A stretch of 64,000 nt of DNA from NCBI GenBank assembly GCA_020091685.1, contig CM034606.1, positions 18,430,695-18,494,694 of the forward strand, in the 5' to 3' direction. The DNA is from Lutjanus erythropterus (lineage: Eukaryota; Chordata; Actinopteri; Lutjaniformes; Lutjanidae). The notes under the pieces were generated by a model that ran no database searches, was not told the DNA's origin, and saw only the letters and a list, made by a program, of their open reading frames with translations. Within the stretch, counting starts at the first letter, position 1; the number at the start of each line of letters is the position of its first letter. Of this stretch, positions 33,471-44,389 are shown in pieces. The position numbers were made by a program, and so were the translations under genes.

Positions 33471-34170
33471 AGGCAGACAATAGCCGGAGCTGCGAGCTGC
33501 ACTCCGCTCCAGTGTGAATGTGCCGTTAGCAGCCCATTAGCGTGTAGTTACACCTTTACACCCGGTGTCCTTCCGCGGGAAATCTAGGTCGCGTTTTCGT
33601 AGCGACCGCGGAGCACGGCTCTCTCTGGTAACTGAATAGCCAGTGTAATCTGACACTTCAACTTGCCGTGCTCTACGGTAGTTGATTCAGTCAGTCACTC
33701 ACACCGTCTCCGGGGCTCTAGCGTCGTCTTTGTGAAGTGGAGCGAGTGAGCGGAGGAGCGCCGTAAACACGAGGTTTGGAGGAACAATACGCGGATTTAC
33801 CCACTGAGGTCCTCGCTAAAAGTAAGTTTCGCGCCCGGTTATTTTTGGTTGCAAAGCGGGGTTTGAGCGTGTGCGTGGGTTTGCTCGAGATGGGGTTTGC
33901 CTCCCGCTGGACGGATACTACCTGCTAACAATAGGGTGACCTCCTGGAAACCTTTAACAGCCGCTGGTGAACTCGTGTCAGGAGGAGGCTCGTTCTGGCT
34001 GCGCGAGCGGCAACACAGCGCCTTTACGCGGCGTAATACCCCGGCTTGCGTGCGCTGCTGTGGATCCCATGTATCTGCCTTGTGTGGACGAGTTGCGCTG
34101 GAGAAGCAACGAAATAGCCAAAGTCAGTGTGTCTGCAGGGTTATTATAGAGATGGGTGCATGCGTTTTGT
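33470..34170 (+). promoter_or_regulatory. CpG island, probable promoter
   Basis: CpG dinucleotides become dense from about 33480 and fall off after 34170, immediately after 1 kb of AT-rich microsatellite DNA. There is no TATA box, as expected of CpG-island promoters. A consensus E2F site (GCGGGAAA, complement TTTCCCGC) is at 33575-33582, and a GGTCGC...GCGACC inverted repeat lies at about 33587-33607. The strand is inferred from the splice donor at 33822. The transcription start is not pinpointed. The downstream gene is not identified. Confidence 0.6.
33600..33821 (+). other. Probable non-coding first exon (5' UTR)
   Basis: The GC-rich segment ends at CTCGCTAAAA followed by GTAAGT (33822-33827), a near-consensus splice donor, and the sequence beyond is intron-like. 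No ATG lies in the last 220 nt before the donor, so the exon would be purely untranslated, as for many developmental genes with a long first intron. The start coordinate is approximate. An alternative is that a later ATG (34068) opens a short frame, which I do not favour. Confidence 0.45.
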
Positions 34171-34174
34171 GAAG

Positions 34175-34635
34175 ATAGGAATGTGCTAGTAACTCAGTGA
34201 TTGCAGGTCTGTGTGTTTGTGTATGAGTGGGTGAATGTCTCGTCTCTGTCGATCAGCTGATGGCTCGGTTGATGCTAAACTGAGAATGTATGTCACTTAG
34301 CTAACAGTGTGACTGGGCTTGTTGACTCCCTTCGAGGCTATTACCGGCTACCTGTTGTAATGCAATTAGCGGGCATGTCCATATGTTACTCCGCTGTGTT
34401 CTGTTGAACTACACGTTGATGCAGCTGCAGTGACACTTCCCACCTTGATGTGCACTGATAACACACTGACTGTGTTGACTGGATCCTCTCAGGGATCATT
34501 CAGAGATCAGTGGCTCCCAATGTGAGGTCAGTGGGACCCTCGGGGGCCCCTAATGGGACTCGAGTGGGCTCGTGTAAACTGAGATAGTTTACTTTCACAG
34601 TGAATTTAATGCAGGGTTCGTGTGCTTTTGTCAGT
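34175..34635. other. Start of putative first intron, no gene seen
   Basis: Unique sequence downstream of the island. 34500-34560 contains a GTGGCTCCCAATGTGAGG / GGGGGCCCC motif pair typical of old DNA-element ends. Confidence 0.3.
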
Positions 34636-34639
34636 TTTT

Positions 34640-34905
34640 ACTCGCCTCTGTGCAAAATGATTTATTTATTAGTGGTTATCAAACAACAACAAAGGCTGAA
34701 GTTAACTGTCATGTTTAATCTGCGGCTGCAATGTCCATTAAATACTGGAAAAAGTCTATCCCAGTTTTTATAAGTCCAAGATGAGGTCTTAAATGTTTCC
34801 TTTAGTCAGTCTCAAATCTAGAGATATTCAGTTTGATATCATAATGTCTGCTGTTTTTGCAATAAAAATTACATTAACAAATAGCTGATTATCAGAATAG
34901 CTTAA
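34640..34905 (-). repeat. Interspersed repeat, local copy A
   Basis: Blocks GTCATGTTTAATCT (34710), CCCAGTTTTTATAAGTCC (34759) and GAGATATTCAGTTTGATATC (34821) recur in order at 35420-35600, and the first part also at 19720-19870. The right part is the reverse of the 'AAAACAAGCAATTTGA' family. Confidence 0.65.
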
Positions 34906-35235
34906 AGGCATAATATGCAACATTTTCCTTAAAAACAGTGTATAGACTTGTATGAACACCATCATCACTTATGGCCCACTAGAAGTGTGTGATAGTGTCT
35001 GTATCTGCAGAGACCCTTCCCTCTAGCTGTATTTTCCTTATTTTCTCATAATTTTCCCGTGCTTGGGATGTTTTACTGACCTGAAATGTCTGTATCTGAT
35101 GTCCAAGGAATGAGACTCAGCAATCAACTGCAGTATATTTCTAGTGTGTTTACAAACACCTCAGACAAATCCTACTGATTCTGCCTCTAATGAACTGTGA
35201 ATATTCTTATTGGATGATACTCAGGTGTGACTGTA
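34906..35235 (+). repeat. Interspersed repeat inserted within local copy A
   Basis: Begins TAAAGGCATAATATGCAACA and continues with a GACTTGTATGAAC and CACTAGAAGTGTGTG block of a recognisable teleost repeat, then stops where the duplicated flank resumes (AAGTGTCCACTCTCTCC, 35240). Its absence from copy B shows it was inserted into copy A, or lost from B. Confidence 0.5.
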
Positions 35236-35770
35236 ATGTCAAGTGTCCACTCTCTCCATTGATTTACATGCACTGAAACCCACACTGCACACACAACCTT
35301 AACGTTTCAGTGCAGGGTTTAACGTTAATGTTGTTGTTGTTGTTTTTGTTTTTTTTTCAAGCAAGTGTTTCATAAATCTACTTGCACAAACTTTGAACTT
35401 GCTAATGTACAAATTGTTTTATGGATAAGTGGTTAATAACAAAGTTAAGTTAATTGTCATGTTTAATTTAAGGATATACAATGTCAGAAATTTGTCAAAA
35501 ATGTCCATCCCAGTTTTTAAAGTCTACGGTGATGTCTAAAATCCAAAGATATTCAGTTTAATATGATAATATACAAAGAAAAGAGGCAAATCTCCATTAC
35601 TTAAATGATTAATTGATTGTCAAAATTGCTTATTGGCGTTAAAATCTAAGTTGCAGGGTTTCCTTGCCGACATAGCATTTTACACACTTGAGTGTCCACT
35701 CTTTTCATTGTTTTAAATGCATTTAAATCCTCATTGCACACACACCCTGACCGTTTCAGGACAGATTAAT
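35236..35770 (-). repeat. Interspersed repeat, local copy B and shared flank
   Basis: 35380-35640 repeats copy A. The GTGTCCACTCT...CACACTGCACACAC flank after copy A (35240-35310) also recurs after copy B (35691-35750), so the unit of duplication includes both parts. Confidence 0.6.
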
Positions 35771-35799
35771 CTATACATGCATACAGTATCAGATTTTCT

Positions 35800-36035
35800 A
35801 AGAAGTGTGGATGAGCTGCTTGACTCAGCGCAGCCAAGTCTAGCGGACCCTCCCCGTAAAAATTCCTCCCATCTGGATGTGAGGCCAGCCAGGGCAGAGC
35901 GCAGCAGAGAGGGGGCTCCCGACAGGAGGAGGAAGAGGAGGAGGAGGAGGAGGAGGAGACTGCCGCTCTTTCATTACTCTGTGTACCCGGCTACAGGACA
36001 GCCAAACTTTGGGAGGGGGTGAAAAAGACCCTCGT
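35800..36035. other. GC-rich segment with (GGA)n repeat at 35924-35960
   Basis: Purine-rich trinucleotide run inside a GC-rich block. The Arg-rich frame through it is an artefact of AGG codons. No splice site supports an exon. Confidence 0.7.
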
Positions 36036-36409
36036 TAGTAAGGCACTGGACTTAAAGGGAGCGGCAAACCTTTGTTATTGTTATAGAGTTGTGGAGTTTT
36101 GTTCAGCCAAAAATGTTCCTGAATATCTCATCTTTAAGCAACCATATCTGCCTGAGTGTGCATGCAAGATAACAAGTGATATAGTGTAAACACCAGCAGT
36201 TAATCAGCCATCCTTCAACACATAAAACCCTGTTTCCTCTTAGAAATCCCACACAGTCTCAACTAAATTTAAACATAAGAGTCAGTGTTTATTGCAGGAG
36301 TATTGCACTGGATTGCAGGTGTTCATGTTATTGTGTCCACTCCCTGTAAGAGAGAGTGTGTGTGTGTAAACAGATTTTGGATGGGTGCACCCTCCAGTGT
36401 CTCCTTCCT

Positions 36410-36515
36410 TTGGTAATTTAAATTGGTGATGTAATGAAATTGTTTCAGCAGCAACACTTGTCAGCCGCACCACATTAATTAGTGCTGTTCGACTTTTATT
36501 ACACCCCCCCCCCCT
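36410..36515. other. Candidate conserved non-coding element
   Basis: The segment around CACATTAATTAGTGCTGTTC (about 36472-36491) combines a homeodomain palindrome (TTAATTAG) with unique flanks and ends at a C-run (36504-36512). Enhancer-like texture within the putative intron. Confidence 0.4.
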
Positions 36516-36737
36516 TTCCTTGAGATGAACCGAAGCAGCGTTAAGTCATCGCAGCAAAGCATGAAAAGCAGGCACGCTCACTCGCTCAGAGCAGGTTACC
36601 TGATAAATTGTGAAAGAAAGGGGGCGAGGAATTAAAGCCATCTGCAACTGTTTGAAACTTGGAAATTTGTGTGTTTGTGTGTGTGCTTGTGTGTGAGTTT
36701 TCTTTCCTTCTGTTGTCCCTCATGGGGCCTCTCTGCA

Positions 36738-36759
36738 ACCAGCCAGCCAGCCAGCCAGA
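36738..36759. repeat. (CAGC)n short repeat
   Basis: Five CCAG units. A TG-rich run (36668-36693) lies shortly upstream. Confidence 0.9.
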
Positions 36760-37195
36760 CTGTGAGACAAGACAGAAGAGTGTCTGATTCACTAAACAGG
36801 CTAAAAAGGCTCCAGTAGACTCACTTTGAAATCAAATTTGGGTGTTAAAGGCTGTTGAAGAAGGCGCTGGGTGCAAATGCAAGGACTGTCTGACCCTTCA
36901 CTCCACAATATGCAGGAGGTAATACCGGAAGCATGCTGGGAAAATAGTGAAATCTTAAACGGAGAGACAGAGAGGCAACACATGCGCTGGCAGCGCTACA
37001 AGTTGCAGCTTGAGGAAGAAGACGTATGTTTATATGCAACAATATGTTTGTTCCCTCAAACCAAACAAGGAGACAGAATGGAGAGATTATTCTCTTCTAA
37101 GCGAAGTATTAGCCAATATGTTTGTCTGGAGATATTGTATATTTGTCTAAGGAATCAGAGCTCTCATAACTTTTAATCTCATTATCAGTCAAGCA

Positions 37196-37918
37196 TTTAA
37201 AAGGAGAAATCTGTATGTTTACTGTAATAAATCATAAACTGAATATGATATGCCATCAGAGATTAAGAAAACATGTTAAATTAAAATATTTGCTTCTCCA
37301 ATTTGAAATATTTGCCTCTCTGACAACAACAGTACAACCACCTTTTAAAATTTCTATTCTGGCCAATAACTTGTGTTTTTGTTTGTCTGTTTCATGGTTA
37401 TTAAAGGTAAAATTACTGCTGAATGCTTTCCGAATTCTTAAGTGTCTGTTTATGAGTTGTAAGAAATCATTACTAATCTTGTAAAGGGAACAGATGTTTG
37501 TAACGGTTAAATTGAGCAATATGTTAATGGAGTCTGGCAGGCAGTCATATCTATCAAACTCCGGAGTGTGTATTTTCAGAGCAGTGCACTTTTGTCTACA
37601 AGACAACAATTATAGCTTAACATGGACAGACAACTGACAATTATAAACAGCTGATAAACTTACAGCGTAGGACTTGTCATCATTTGTTATTGTCAGATTA
37701 CAGTGATGCTCATCTTGCAATCCTGCAGTGTTCCTGCAGCTTGCCTGAGCTTCCTGGAGTCTGGGGAGGAGGTGGTAGGGGGAAAAGCTCGCTTCAGCCG
37801 TAGATCATATATTAAATAGGATTTCAACCTATGTAATGTACCATCAGTGGCTCCAATTTATTTTTTGGACTGCAGCACACATTTTTGGACGTGCAGTTGT
37901 TACATATTGCTCCTTTAA
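37196..37918 (+). mobile_element. TTAA-ended DNA element (family copy 2)
   Basis: The left end TTTAAAAGGAGAAATCTGTA (about 37196) and the complement of the right end (TTAAAGGAGCAATATGTAAC, ending at 37918) are diverged inverted repeats with TTAA at the edge. TTAA ends are typical of piggyBac- and Kolobok-type elements. The interior (37280-37720) matches 5425-5800. No transposase is present. Confidence 0.6.
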
Positions 37919-37924
37919 TAGATC

Positions 37925-39155
37925 AGGCTGCAACAAGTTATGTCACAGATTCAGGTTTCAAACACCTGCAGCTATTCTCCAATCTCTCAGAGTGATTATT
38001 CCCAGAAAGCAGTAAGGCTGTAAACGCACCTTATTTCTTATCTTTGCACTTCTGTGAAGCAGCGACTGATTAGAAGTATGTGCAGGAAAAACAACTAATT
38101 ACTTGTGTCTGAGTAATTAGCTTTTTGTTACTCAGCAATTTACCAAGTTTCTCAGTCTGTGCTGCTGTTTATTGCGTGTCGGCACAGCTGCAGCCCGCTA
38201 AGTGCTTAAAACCTGGCAAACGCTAATCAATGTTTTGACAGCCTGACATTTCATCTAACTGTTCACGTTAGTTTGAGGAGTGCTGTGTGAAATACTTGCT
38301 GCCTGTTCACTCACTTGACATGGATTCTTGTAGTCTGGTGTCTCGCCATCAGCCCAAACCCACCCACTCGTGTCCCGAGCAGAAGTCTGCCTTTGTTTCT
38401 GTCTCTCTCTTTCTCTTTCTGTCTCACTTGTGGTTCAACTTGGCAGCACTTTTCATCTAGTCTGAGCCTTTGTTTTTCAATGTGCCTATTTTGGTCTTTT
38501 AATAAGGAAAAACTTGTGTTGCCTCAGAGCATTTTAAAGTCTAATTTTCAGAATAAGGGCTTAGAGGGAGTTACAACTTGAAATCTTTGAGCTGAGGTTG
38601 TGCCCTCATGTCTGACACTTAACTACTTCCTAAACGTTGTTGTAATTCTACCCATAAGTCTGCAGTTAAGCTCCCTTCAACCTGGTAAATGCAGTGTAAC
38701 TAATAAAGAGAAAATGAAGCAGCCAGCAGATGTAATTCATCCTGCTCCTTACTGCCTGCGATGACATCAGTTTGGTGTTGAGAGCCAAAAGTGGACCAAC
38801 ATGAGGAGCAGGAATAAGGAAACCTCAATGCCGCATGCCTGTCACCACCATCCTTTGGGCTGCAAACCTCGCGCTGTTGCTCGGCTCGTGGCTGAAACAT
38901 GGTTGGTTTAAACTCCTTTAAGTCAGGAGAATTATTAAGAATAATGCTAAGTCTTGCATTTAACCTTATGTAGCAGTAAACAGCATTATTTGGAGACCAA
39001 CCACAGAAAAACTGTGTAGCTGTGCCAGGCTATGTTTCAGGTGTGTGAAACAGGGCGGTGCTCTTAAGGAATATTTGCATGCACCACAACCCTGCCATGA
39101 ATAAATAAAGATTTGGAAAAGGTATATTCCACCTCTTTAAACGTTCAGGCAAGTT
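37925..39155. other. Putative intron, no gene seen
   Basis: Mixed unique sequence. 38080-38300 is GC-balanced and may include a conserved block. The frame at 38315-38581 is Ser/Phe/Leu-rich without splice signals. Confidence 0.3.
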
Positions 39156-39159
39156 TTTC

Positions 39160-39927
39160 ATAACAAAGGCTTCGTTCAGATTATTTTAAGTGGAGTTGTA
39201 TGAGATACTTGGCAGTTGGCACGCCTCCAGTTTGGAGAAGCAGAGAGGAGCACCAGCACAGAAGCTGAGCAATGAACTGCTGTGGACATGGTCACCAACA
39301 AAAGGTATTTTAGCCAGATCCGTCTAAAAAATTCATCAGCATTTTAAGAGTATGCTATATTTAGAATATTTTCACCACTTTATCCTGCCACCAGACAGTC
39401 TTTTCTGATGGGAAATCGCAGTTATATAAGCCAAATATTACTTGTGCCAAGCCAACCAAACTCCATGGGGGAAATCAGCCATTTTACCTCGCAGAACACA
39501 GGAGTTGCTGGTCTATCACTGCCTCAATCTCTTAGTTTGTTTGTGTTATTGTGTGACTTTGGTTAATCCAAGCTAGTCTTTTAAAACACAAGAAGTCACA
39601 CAATAACACAAACAAATTAAATGATAAAGGCAGTGGTACGCCAACAACTCCATCGTTCTGAGAGATGAAATGACCATTTTCACCTATTGAGTTTGGCTGG
39701 TGTGCAGAGAACCATATTTGTCTTATTTAATGGTGGTTTCCCAACCTAAAAGGCAAAGTAAAATGGTGAAGATATTCTATATTCTAAATATAGCATACAC
39801 TTAAACTGATATTTATCTCTGCTTCTCAAACTGGGGGCATGCTGACTGCCATCTGCTATAGTTAATACACTGACTACCAATACTTCATACAAGCCCACTG
39901 ATAATTATCCAAACTATCGCTTTAAAC
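39160..39927 (+). mobile_element. Foldback element with ~350-nt inverted arms (copy 1)
   Basis: The two halves are reverse complements over nearly their full length. The innermost 27 nt pair with one mismatch (39533-39559 with 39593-39619, 33-nt loop). Outward, GGAGTTGCTGG/CCAACAACTCC, ATGCTATATTTAGAATAT/ATATTCTAAATATAGCATA and CCAGTTTGGAGAAGCAGAG/CTCTGCTTCTCAAACTGG also pair. TTAA is at the right edge (39922-39925). No protein is encoded. Copy 2 is at 56027-56880. Confidence 0.8.
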
Positions 39928-40079
39928 TGGCATAAAGTGAATCTCTGTCAGCTGTTGTGCTGCAGACAGAAACCTGTTTAAGTAATATAATATAGGCAAA
40001 ACATGAACTTAACTCCTGTTTCTGAAGAGCGGTCTCTTCAACCTTGAGCTCTCCCAACATCAGGGCGACGCAGTCCTCT

Positions 40080-40335
40080 AAGTGCTTTTTTTTCTGAGAC
40101 AAGAGAGTGAAACAGAGTGCAAAGAGAGGGAGACGGAGAGTGAAGAGAGAAAGTTGCTGGCCCGCCCCTGTCACCGTCTCATGCATGTTTGATTTGATGT
40201 TCTTTGAGAAACGAGTGCAGGGGACGTCACAATGGCCATGTCCTGTTCCCATCCGTCGAGGGGCTGGGGCCCTTGAATCATAAATGACACCCGGCCTCAC
40301 CAGGAACAATATGAGAGTCGGAGCCCGCACAGGAG
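40080..40335. other. Candidate conserved non-coding block
   Basis: Unique sequence with texture unlike its repeat neighbours, including a GGGGACGTCACAATGGCCAT string (near 40218, a CRE-like GACGTCA) and GAATCATAAATGACACC. The minus-strand 138-codon frame across it has no domain or splice support. Confidence 0.35.
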
Positions 40336-40339
40336 GAAC

Positions 40340-41597
40340 AAAATGTTCCCTCTATCCATCCATCCATTCGCCCACCGCTGCTGCCGCCTGCACTCAAGAC
40401 TTCTCACCATCGCAAGCAATTACCCTCACTTTTTTCTTTTCTTTTTTTTTTTTTTTACTGCTGATGAAATCCTCACAGAGCCTGTCTCAGCTGTGTGTCT
40501 GTTGGTGAAGCGGAGAGAAAGGGTTAGAGATAGAGAGGAAAAGAGATAGTATGTGTCTGAGTGAGTGGCGTTGGCGTGTGTCTGTTTGGCTTGTAAATCC
40601 TGTTTAAGCTAAACAAACTCATTGTCCTCATCCTCCAACTGCGTTGCTCTGTGTGTGTGTTGTGGTCGTGTGTGTGTGTGTGTTTCCACCTCCCTCCCTC
40701 CTCTCTCCTCTCTCTTCGTCTCTCTCATTCTCCTTTTGAGTTGTAAGTACAGTCACTAATTAGTCCCCTCTCCCTCTTCATGCTGGGTCAGTGGGTTTAC
40801 GGTTTCAGCACTGATCTGCTGTGTTTGCCTTGTCTCTCCTGATACCGGAGCATTGCCTGCAAGCCAGCGCAGACTGCAGCCTCCTCCAAGAGGTCTTCAC
40901 ACCTTACACAGCGTCCCACATGGGTTCATTTGCCAGACAGCCACTCAGGACTGCCGCGCTCGGGCTCCTCACTCTCATGCAAGCCTGGCCGGCGCTTGAG
41001 TTCATGCCAGGTATTAGACTAACCAGTCCGGCAAAGAGCTGTGCCTGCTGGGTTGAGTCAATAAGTCAAAACCTGTTATGTTTTCAAACAACAGCAATGC
41101 ATTTTGAAGAGTGTTCCAGATTATATGAATTAATTTTACATACACTTTAGTCACCCCTGCACAGCATGCTCCAAATCTTTCTAGCTTATAGCCTGTAATG
41201 AATCTTTTTTTAAAGATAATGCGCCACAAGCTGTGTTTATAATATCATTTGTGCTATAAACAGTCTCTTGTCTAGTCGGCACTGTTGTCTCTCAGAGTGC
41301 ACGGTGATGTTGATTTTCTGGTGGAGGTTGCGTGGGAGATGGAGAGTGATGGCAGAGATTCTCTGAAGGCGGTCGAATTGTCTCCAACATGGCCTCCGGG
41401 GATACATACTTCCTTGTTTTCCGACAAAGTAAATTAACTAGGATTTACTAATGCAAAGGGACAGCGTTTATTCTTCGCCCGCGATGTCAGTTATGAGGGG
41501 GAGACGGAGTCATGCAATATCTGCTCTCACATAACACTTAATTCTTACACATGCAAAGATAGAGAGCAGAGGCTGAAACGTGGTACACTCACACACA
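40340..41597. other. Putative intron, low-complexity and unique mix
   Basis: Contains a T-run (40441-40456), an interrupted TG repeat (40650-40684) followed by CT-rich DNA, and a unique stretch at 40800-41060. No supported exon. Confidence 0.35.
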
Positions 41598-42650
41598 CAT
41601 AGTAAGAAATAAGGGCTCCAAAAGGGCTCCTCTTGAAGGACTGAGGTTCTGCACAGAACCATTTGCTTATGAAGAACCCTTTTTTGGAGAAATGGTTCCT
41701 CAAAGGTTATTTGGAAGACTGAGGGTTCCAAGGAACCCTTTTTAAAGGGGGGAGGGAAAGCAGTTAAAATTGAGCACAATTTATTAATTGATAATATTAT
41801 AATCAATACTGTGTGTATTAAGGGGCTGTTCACAATTTATAATCCCCAAATTGTATTTTAAATGCTGTTGAAATGCGTGCTACTTTGCAATACAAACATT
41901 GCACATTACCGTACAAAACATGACAACTTAGTAATTGAACCTTTTCAGACCGAAGAGGATCACAGTGTCTGTGGGTTAGCGACCTGGAGCTGATGTTAGC
42001 TGACAGGCTGCTACACAGTGTGGCTAATGTTAGCAGTGCTAGCAGCAGCAGCCTGCTCTGCTTGCAGGTTAATGTCCATTCTGTTTACACAGTTTACATT
42101 TAAAATAATTTCCATTTTCTAGATTAAAACACTGGCTAACCGCGCTGGTTTTATGAGCTGTCATTTTTGTGACTTTGCTGATAAAAACATCTGGGGTTGC
42201 GTGGGCCACTGGGGCGTACAGTGACAGGAACTGCTGTCTGACGGGGCTGACTGGTGGCTGGCGGCTGTTTAACATCTTAGAGGCAACAGTTAACTGGCAG
42301 TCTGCATCAATTAAATTTTTATGTCTAGTTTAACCAACTAGTATTTCTGGTGCCAAGGGTGGTGATGTTCAATCATGTAGTTGACTAATTGCGCACATCC
42401 GTAGTTCTCGGTAGAAACCCCTGGGTGAGTTATCTTTAGCACCTCATAGGGGGTGTTAGGTGAAACCTTTCACAGATGGTCCTACGTTTAGGCCTAATGC
42501 TTTGTGTTGGGTTCTAGGTAGTACTTTCAGAAATACTTCCAAGTGTAACCCTTAGAGACAAGTCTATCAGGAACCAAAAAGAGTTCTCCTATGTGGACAC
42601 GCCAAAGAACCCTTTATGGTTGTAGTTAGCGCTTCATTTCTAAGACTGTA
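41598..42650. mobile_element. DNA element with GGTTCCNNAGAACC-type ends, interrupted by a hAT copy
   Basis: The left part (41600-41760) has stacked AAGGGCTCC/GGTTCC/AAGAACC motifs, and the right part (42520-42650) has AAGAACCCTTTATGG and ends ATTTCTAAGACTGTA. The complement of that end (TACAGTCTTAGAAAT) aligns with the left edge AGTAAGAAAT. The middle is foreign: 42285-42405 is the minus-oriented end of the BED-finger hAT family. So an older element was split by a hAT insertion. Confidence 0.6.
42285..42405 (-). mobile_element. hAT end nested in the element at 41598-42650
   Basis: Read on the minus strand: a CGGATGTGCGCAATTAGTCA edge, then CACCAGAAATACTAGTTGG, matching 24957-25020. The hAT copy probably extends left to about 41840, where GCTAATGTTAGC-type sequence lies, but that limit is unclear. 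Confidence 0.55.
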
Positions 42651-42654
42651 GGTG

Positions 42655-43325
42655 TTGAACAGTAGCTTTCATTTTTCTTTGCAGAGGTGTGTATTATTGC
42701 ATGCAAATAAGTATTTTTGCAGAGGAGAGAAGGCTGCACACCGGATGTTGATTTCTCACTTGTGCCTTTGGGTGTGTTAATGAAGCCGGTCGTGGTTGTT
42801 ATGGAGAGCCCCTCAAATCATATTGGCATGTAATCCTGAGCTCCACTGCCCTACTAAGACTGTTTTCTTTCCGCTTTTCGACATTGCTCAGTGACAGAAA
42901 AAGTCTATTACTGTGTGCAGTGTGTTTGCCCGCTCGCTGCCCTCCCCTCGGTTTTGACACTGGCGGTTGAGCCAGGCGCTTTCCCAGGGTTCTAAGGACT
43001 GACATCCCTTTCATTTTCCCGCCTGGGCGGCTCAGATAAAGGGGCATATTTTAAACCTCTGTGTGGATACACCAACTGTAAAGAGAGACGGGCTAGTGGG
43101 CTGGGGCCGAGCCTCAGCATTAACTTCACAGAGAGACAGGGGGAGAGGGAGGTGATGAGGATTGAAACAAATAGAGAACTTTATTAAACAGTGACTCAGC
43201 AGTTTATATTAAAATAACTATTACTGGCTGCAGACCTGACTTTGCAAATATCACAAACATTATCTGCAATTGCACTGCAGATAACCCATCTCTTTCTTTA
43301 TCCCTGATCCATTACAGTGGCACTG
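42655..43325. other. Putative intron, unique
   Basis: 42770-43060 is GC-balanced unique sequence with no coding support, possibly conserved. The rest is ordinary. Confidence 0.3.
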
Positions 43326-43329
43326 TGTT

Positions 43330-43645
43330 CACCGTTTTTTTTTTTTATAATCTCCCCCCTGTTACACGTACGTCCTCCCAGCAAACCAATGCTGCGGTGG
43401 AAACCGTCGTTTATCATATCAGTAATGAGACCAGGCTAATCGTGTGTATTCCGGAGACAGCAATGATACACTGCTTGGCGCTTGCCAGGGATCAGCCTCT
43501 AAACAGTGTTTATCATTGTCTCCCAGGGCTCTTTAATTATCTGGCAAACATTATTGACAAAACAGCAAGGGTCCCTGTGTTTTATGATTTTAAAGGATAC
43601 TGGGTTACTATTCACAAGTATGCATGCTGGAGAAAATAAAAGCAA
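43330..43645. other. Candidate conserved non-coding element, strong texture
   Basis: After a T-run (43335-43346) about 300 nt of unique, balanced sequence contains CTCTTTAATTATCTGGCAAA (about 43529-43548) and TTTTATGATTTTAAAGGATA (about 43579-43598), dense in homeodomain-type cores. Frames crossing it lack splice sites. It has the look of an intronic developmental enhancer. Confidence 0.45.
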
Positions 43646-43984
43646 ACAGATTTTTGATTTTACATACTTACAAAATATATATTTTAAAGTATTTGCAATA
43701 AACAAATAATTTTATTTTAATGTAAATATGCTTTGATTGAAGTTATCTAGTGATTGAAGTGTATCTAGCATCCATTGCAGCATACATTTTGTAGAAATGA
43801 CCAAAATATGAGCGATGAGTGAGGAACACAGAACAAGGAAGAGGCAGTGGATTTCATCAGATCCAGATCTGATGCTCCCGTTTATTTTTTGTAGTTCAAA
43901 AAACACTGTTAAATGGCTTAGTGACAAGAAGAGGGATGGTCTGTGCAGAAACTATGCCTTAACTCGCTCCCACATTTCTTCACT

Positions 43985-44385
43985 GAATCATGCTGAATCA
44001 CTTTGGTCCAGACGGAGAATATGTCAACAACTATTAGATGGATGGAGAAAGTGTGTACAGACATTCATGGTTCCCAGATGATGAGTCCTAATTACTCTGA
44101 AGATCCTCCATAAGGCTCCATAAGGTTGACATTTATGGTTTTGAAATAAATGTCTCAGCAACTGTTGGATTGTCAAAATTTTGATTTATCCAACACTAAA
44201 TACCTGCAAAACTGAGATTCCTGTCAGCCTTGGTTGTACTTTGTGTTAAGTGCTGGTTTGTTAACACGATAAACTAAGAGTTGGAAAAACTCACTTGCTC
44301 AACATTAGTATTGTCATTGTGAGCATGTTAGCATGCTTATGTTAGCATTTAGCTTAAAGCAGAGCCTCACAGGGGGCAGAATCTG
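43985..44385 (+). repeat. Interspersed repeat, 'GTTAGCATGCTAAC' family (copy 1)
   Basis: Blocks TCACTTTGGTCCAGACGG, ACAGACATTCATGGTTCCC, TACCTGCAAAACTGAGATTC and GTGAGCATGTTAGCATGC follow the order of a very common teleost repeat. Copy 2 is at 52340-52895, same orientation. The 88-codon frame at 43815-44081 is largely inside it. Confidence 0.7.
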
Positions 44386-44389
44386 GCCT

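Noticed and set aside
35717..36022. 101-codon frame with an Arg-rich run resembling a nuclear localisation signal
   Set aside because: The Arg run is the (GGA)n repeat and the start of the frame lies in a duplicated repeat.
39914..40330. 138-codon minus-strand frame
   Set aside because: It begins in the CRE-like block and ends in the foldback element. No domain, no splice sites.
43815..44081. 88-codon basic frame resembling a DNA-binding protein
   Set aside because: Most of it is within the GTTAGCATGCTAAC-type interspersed repeat.
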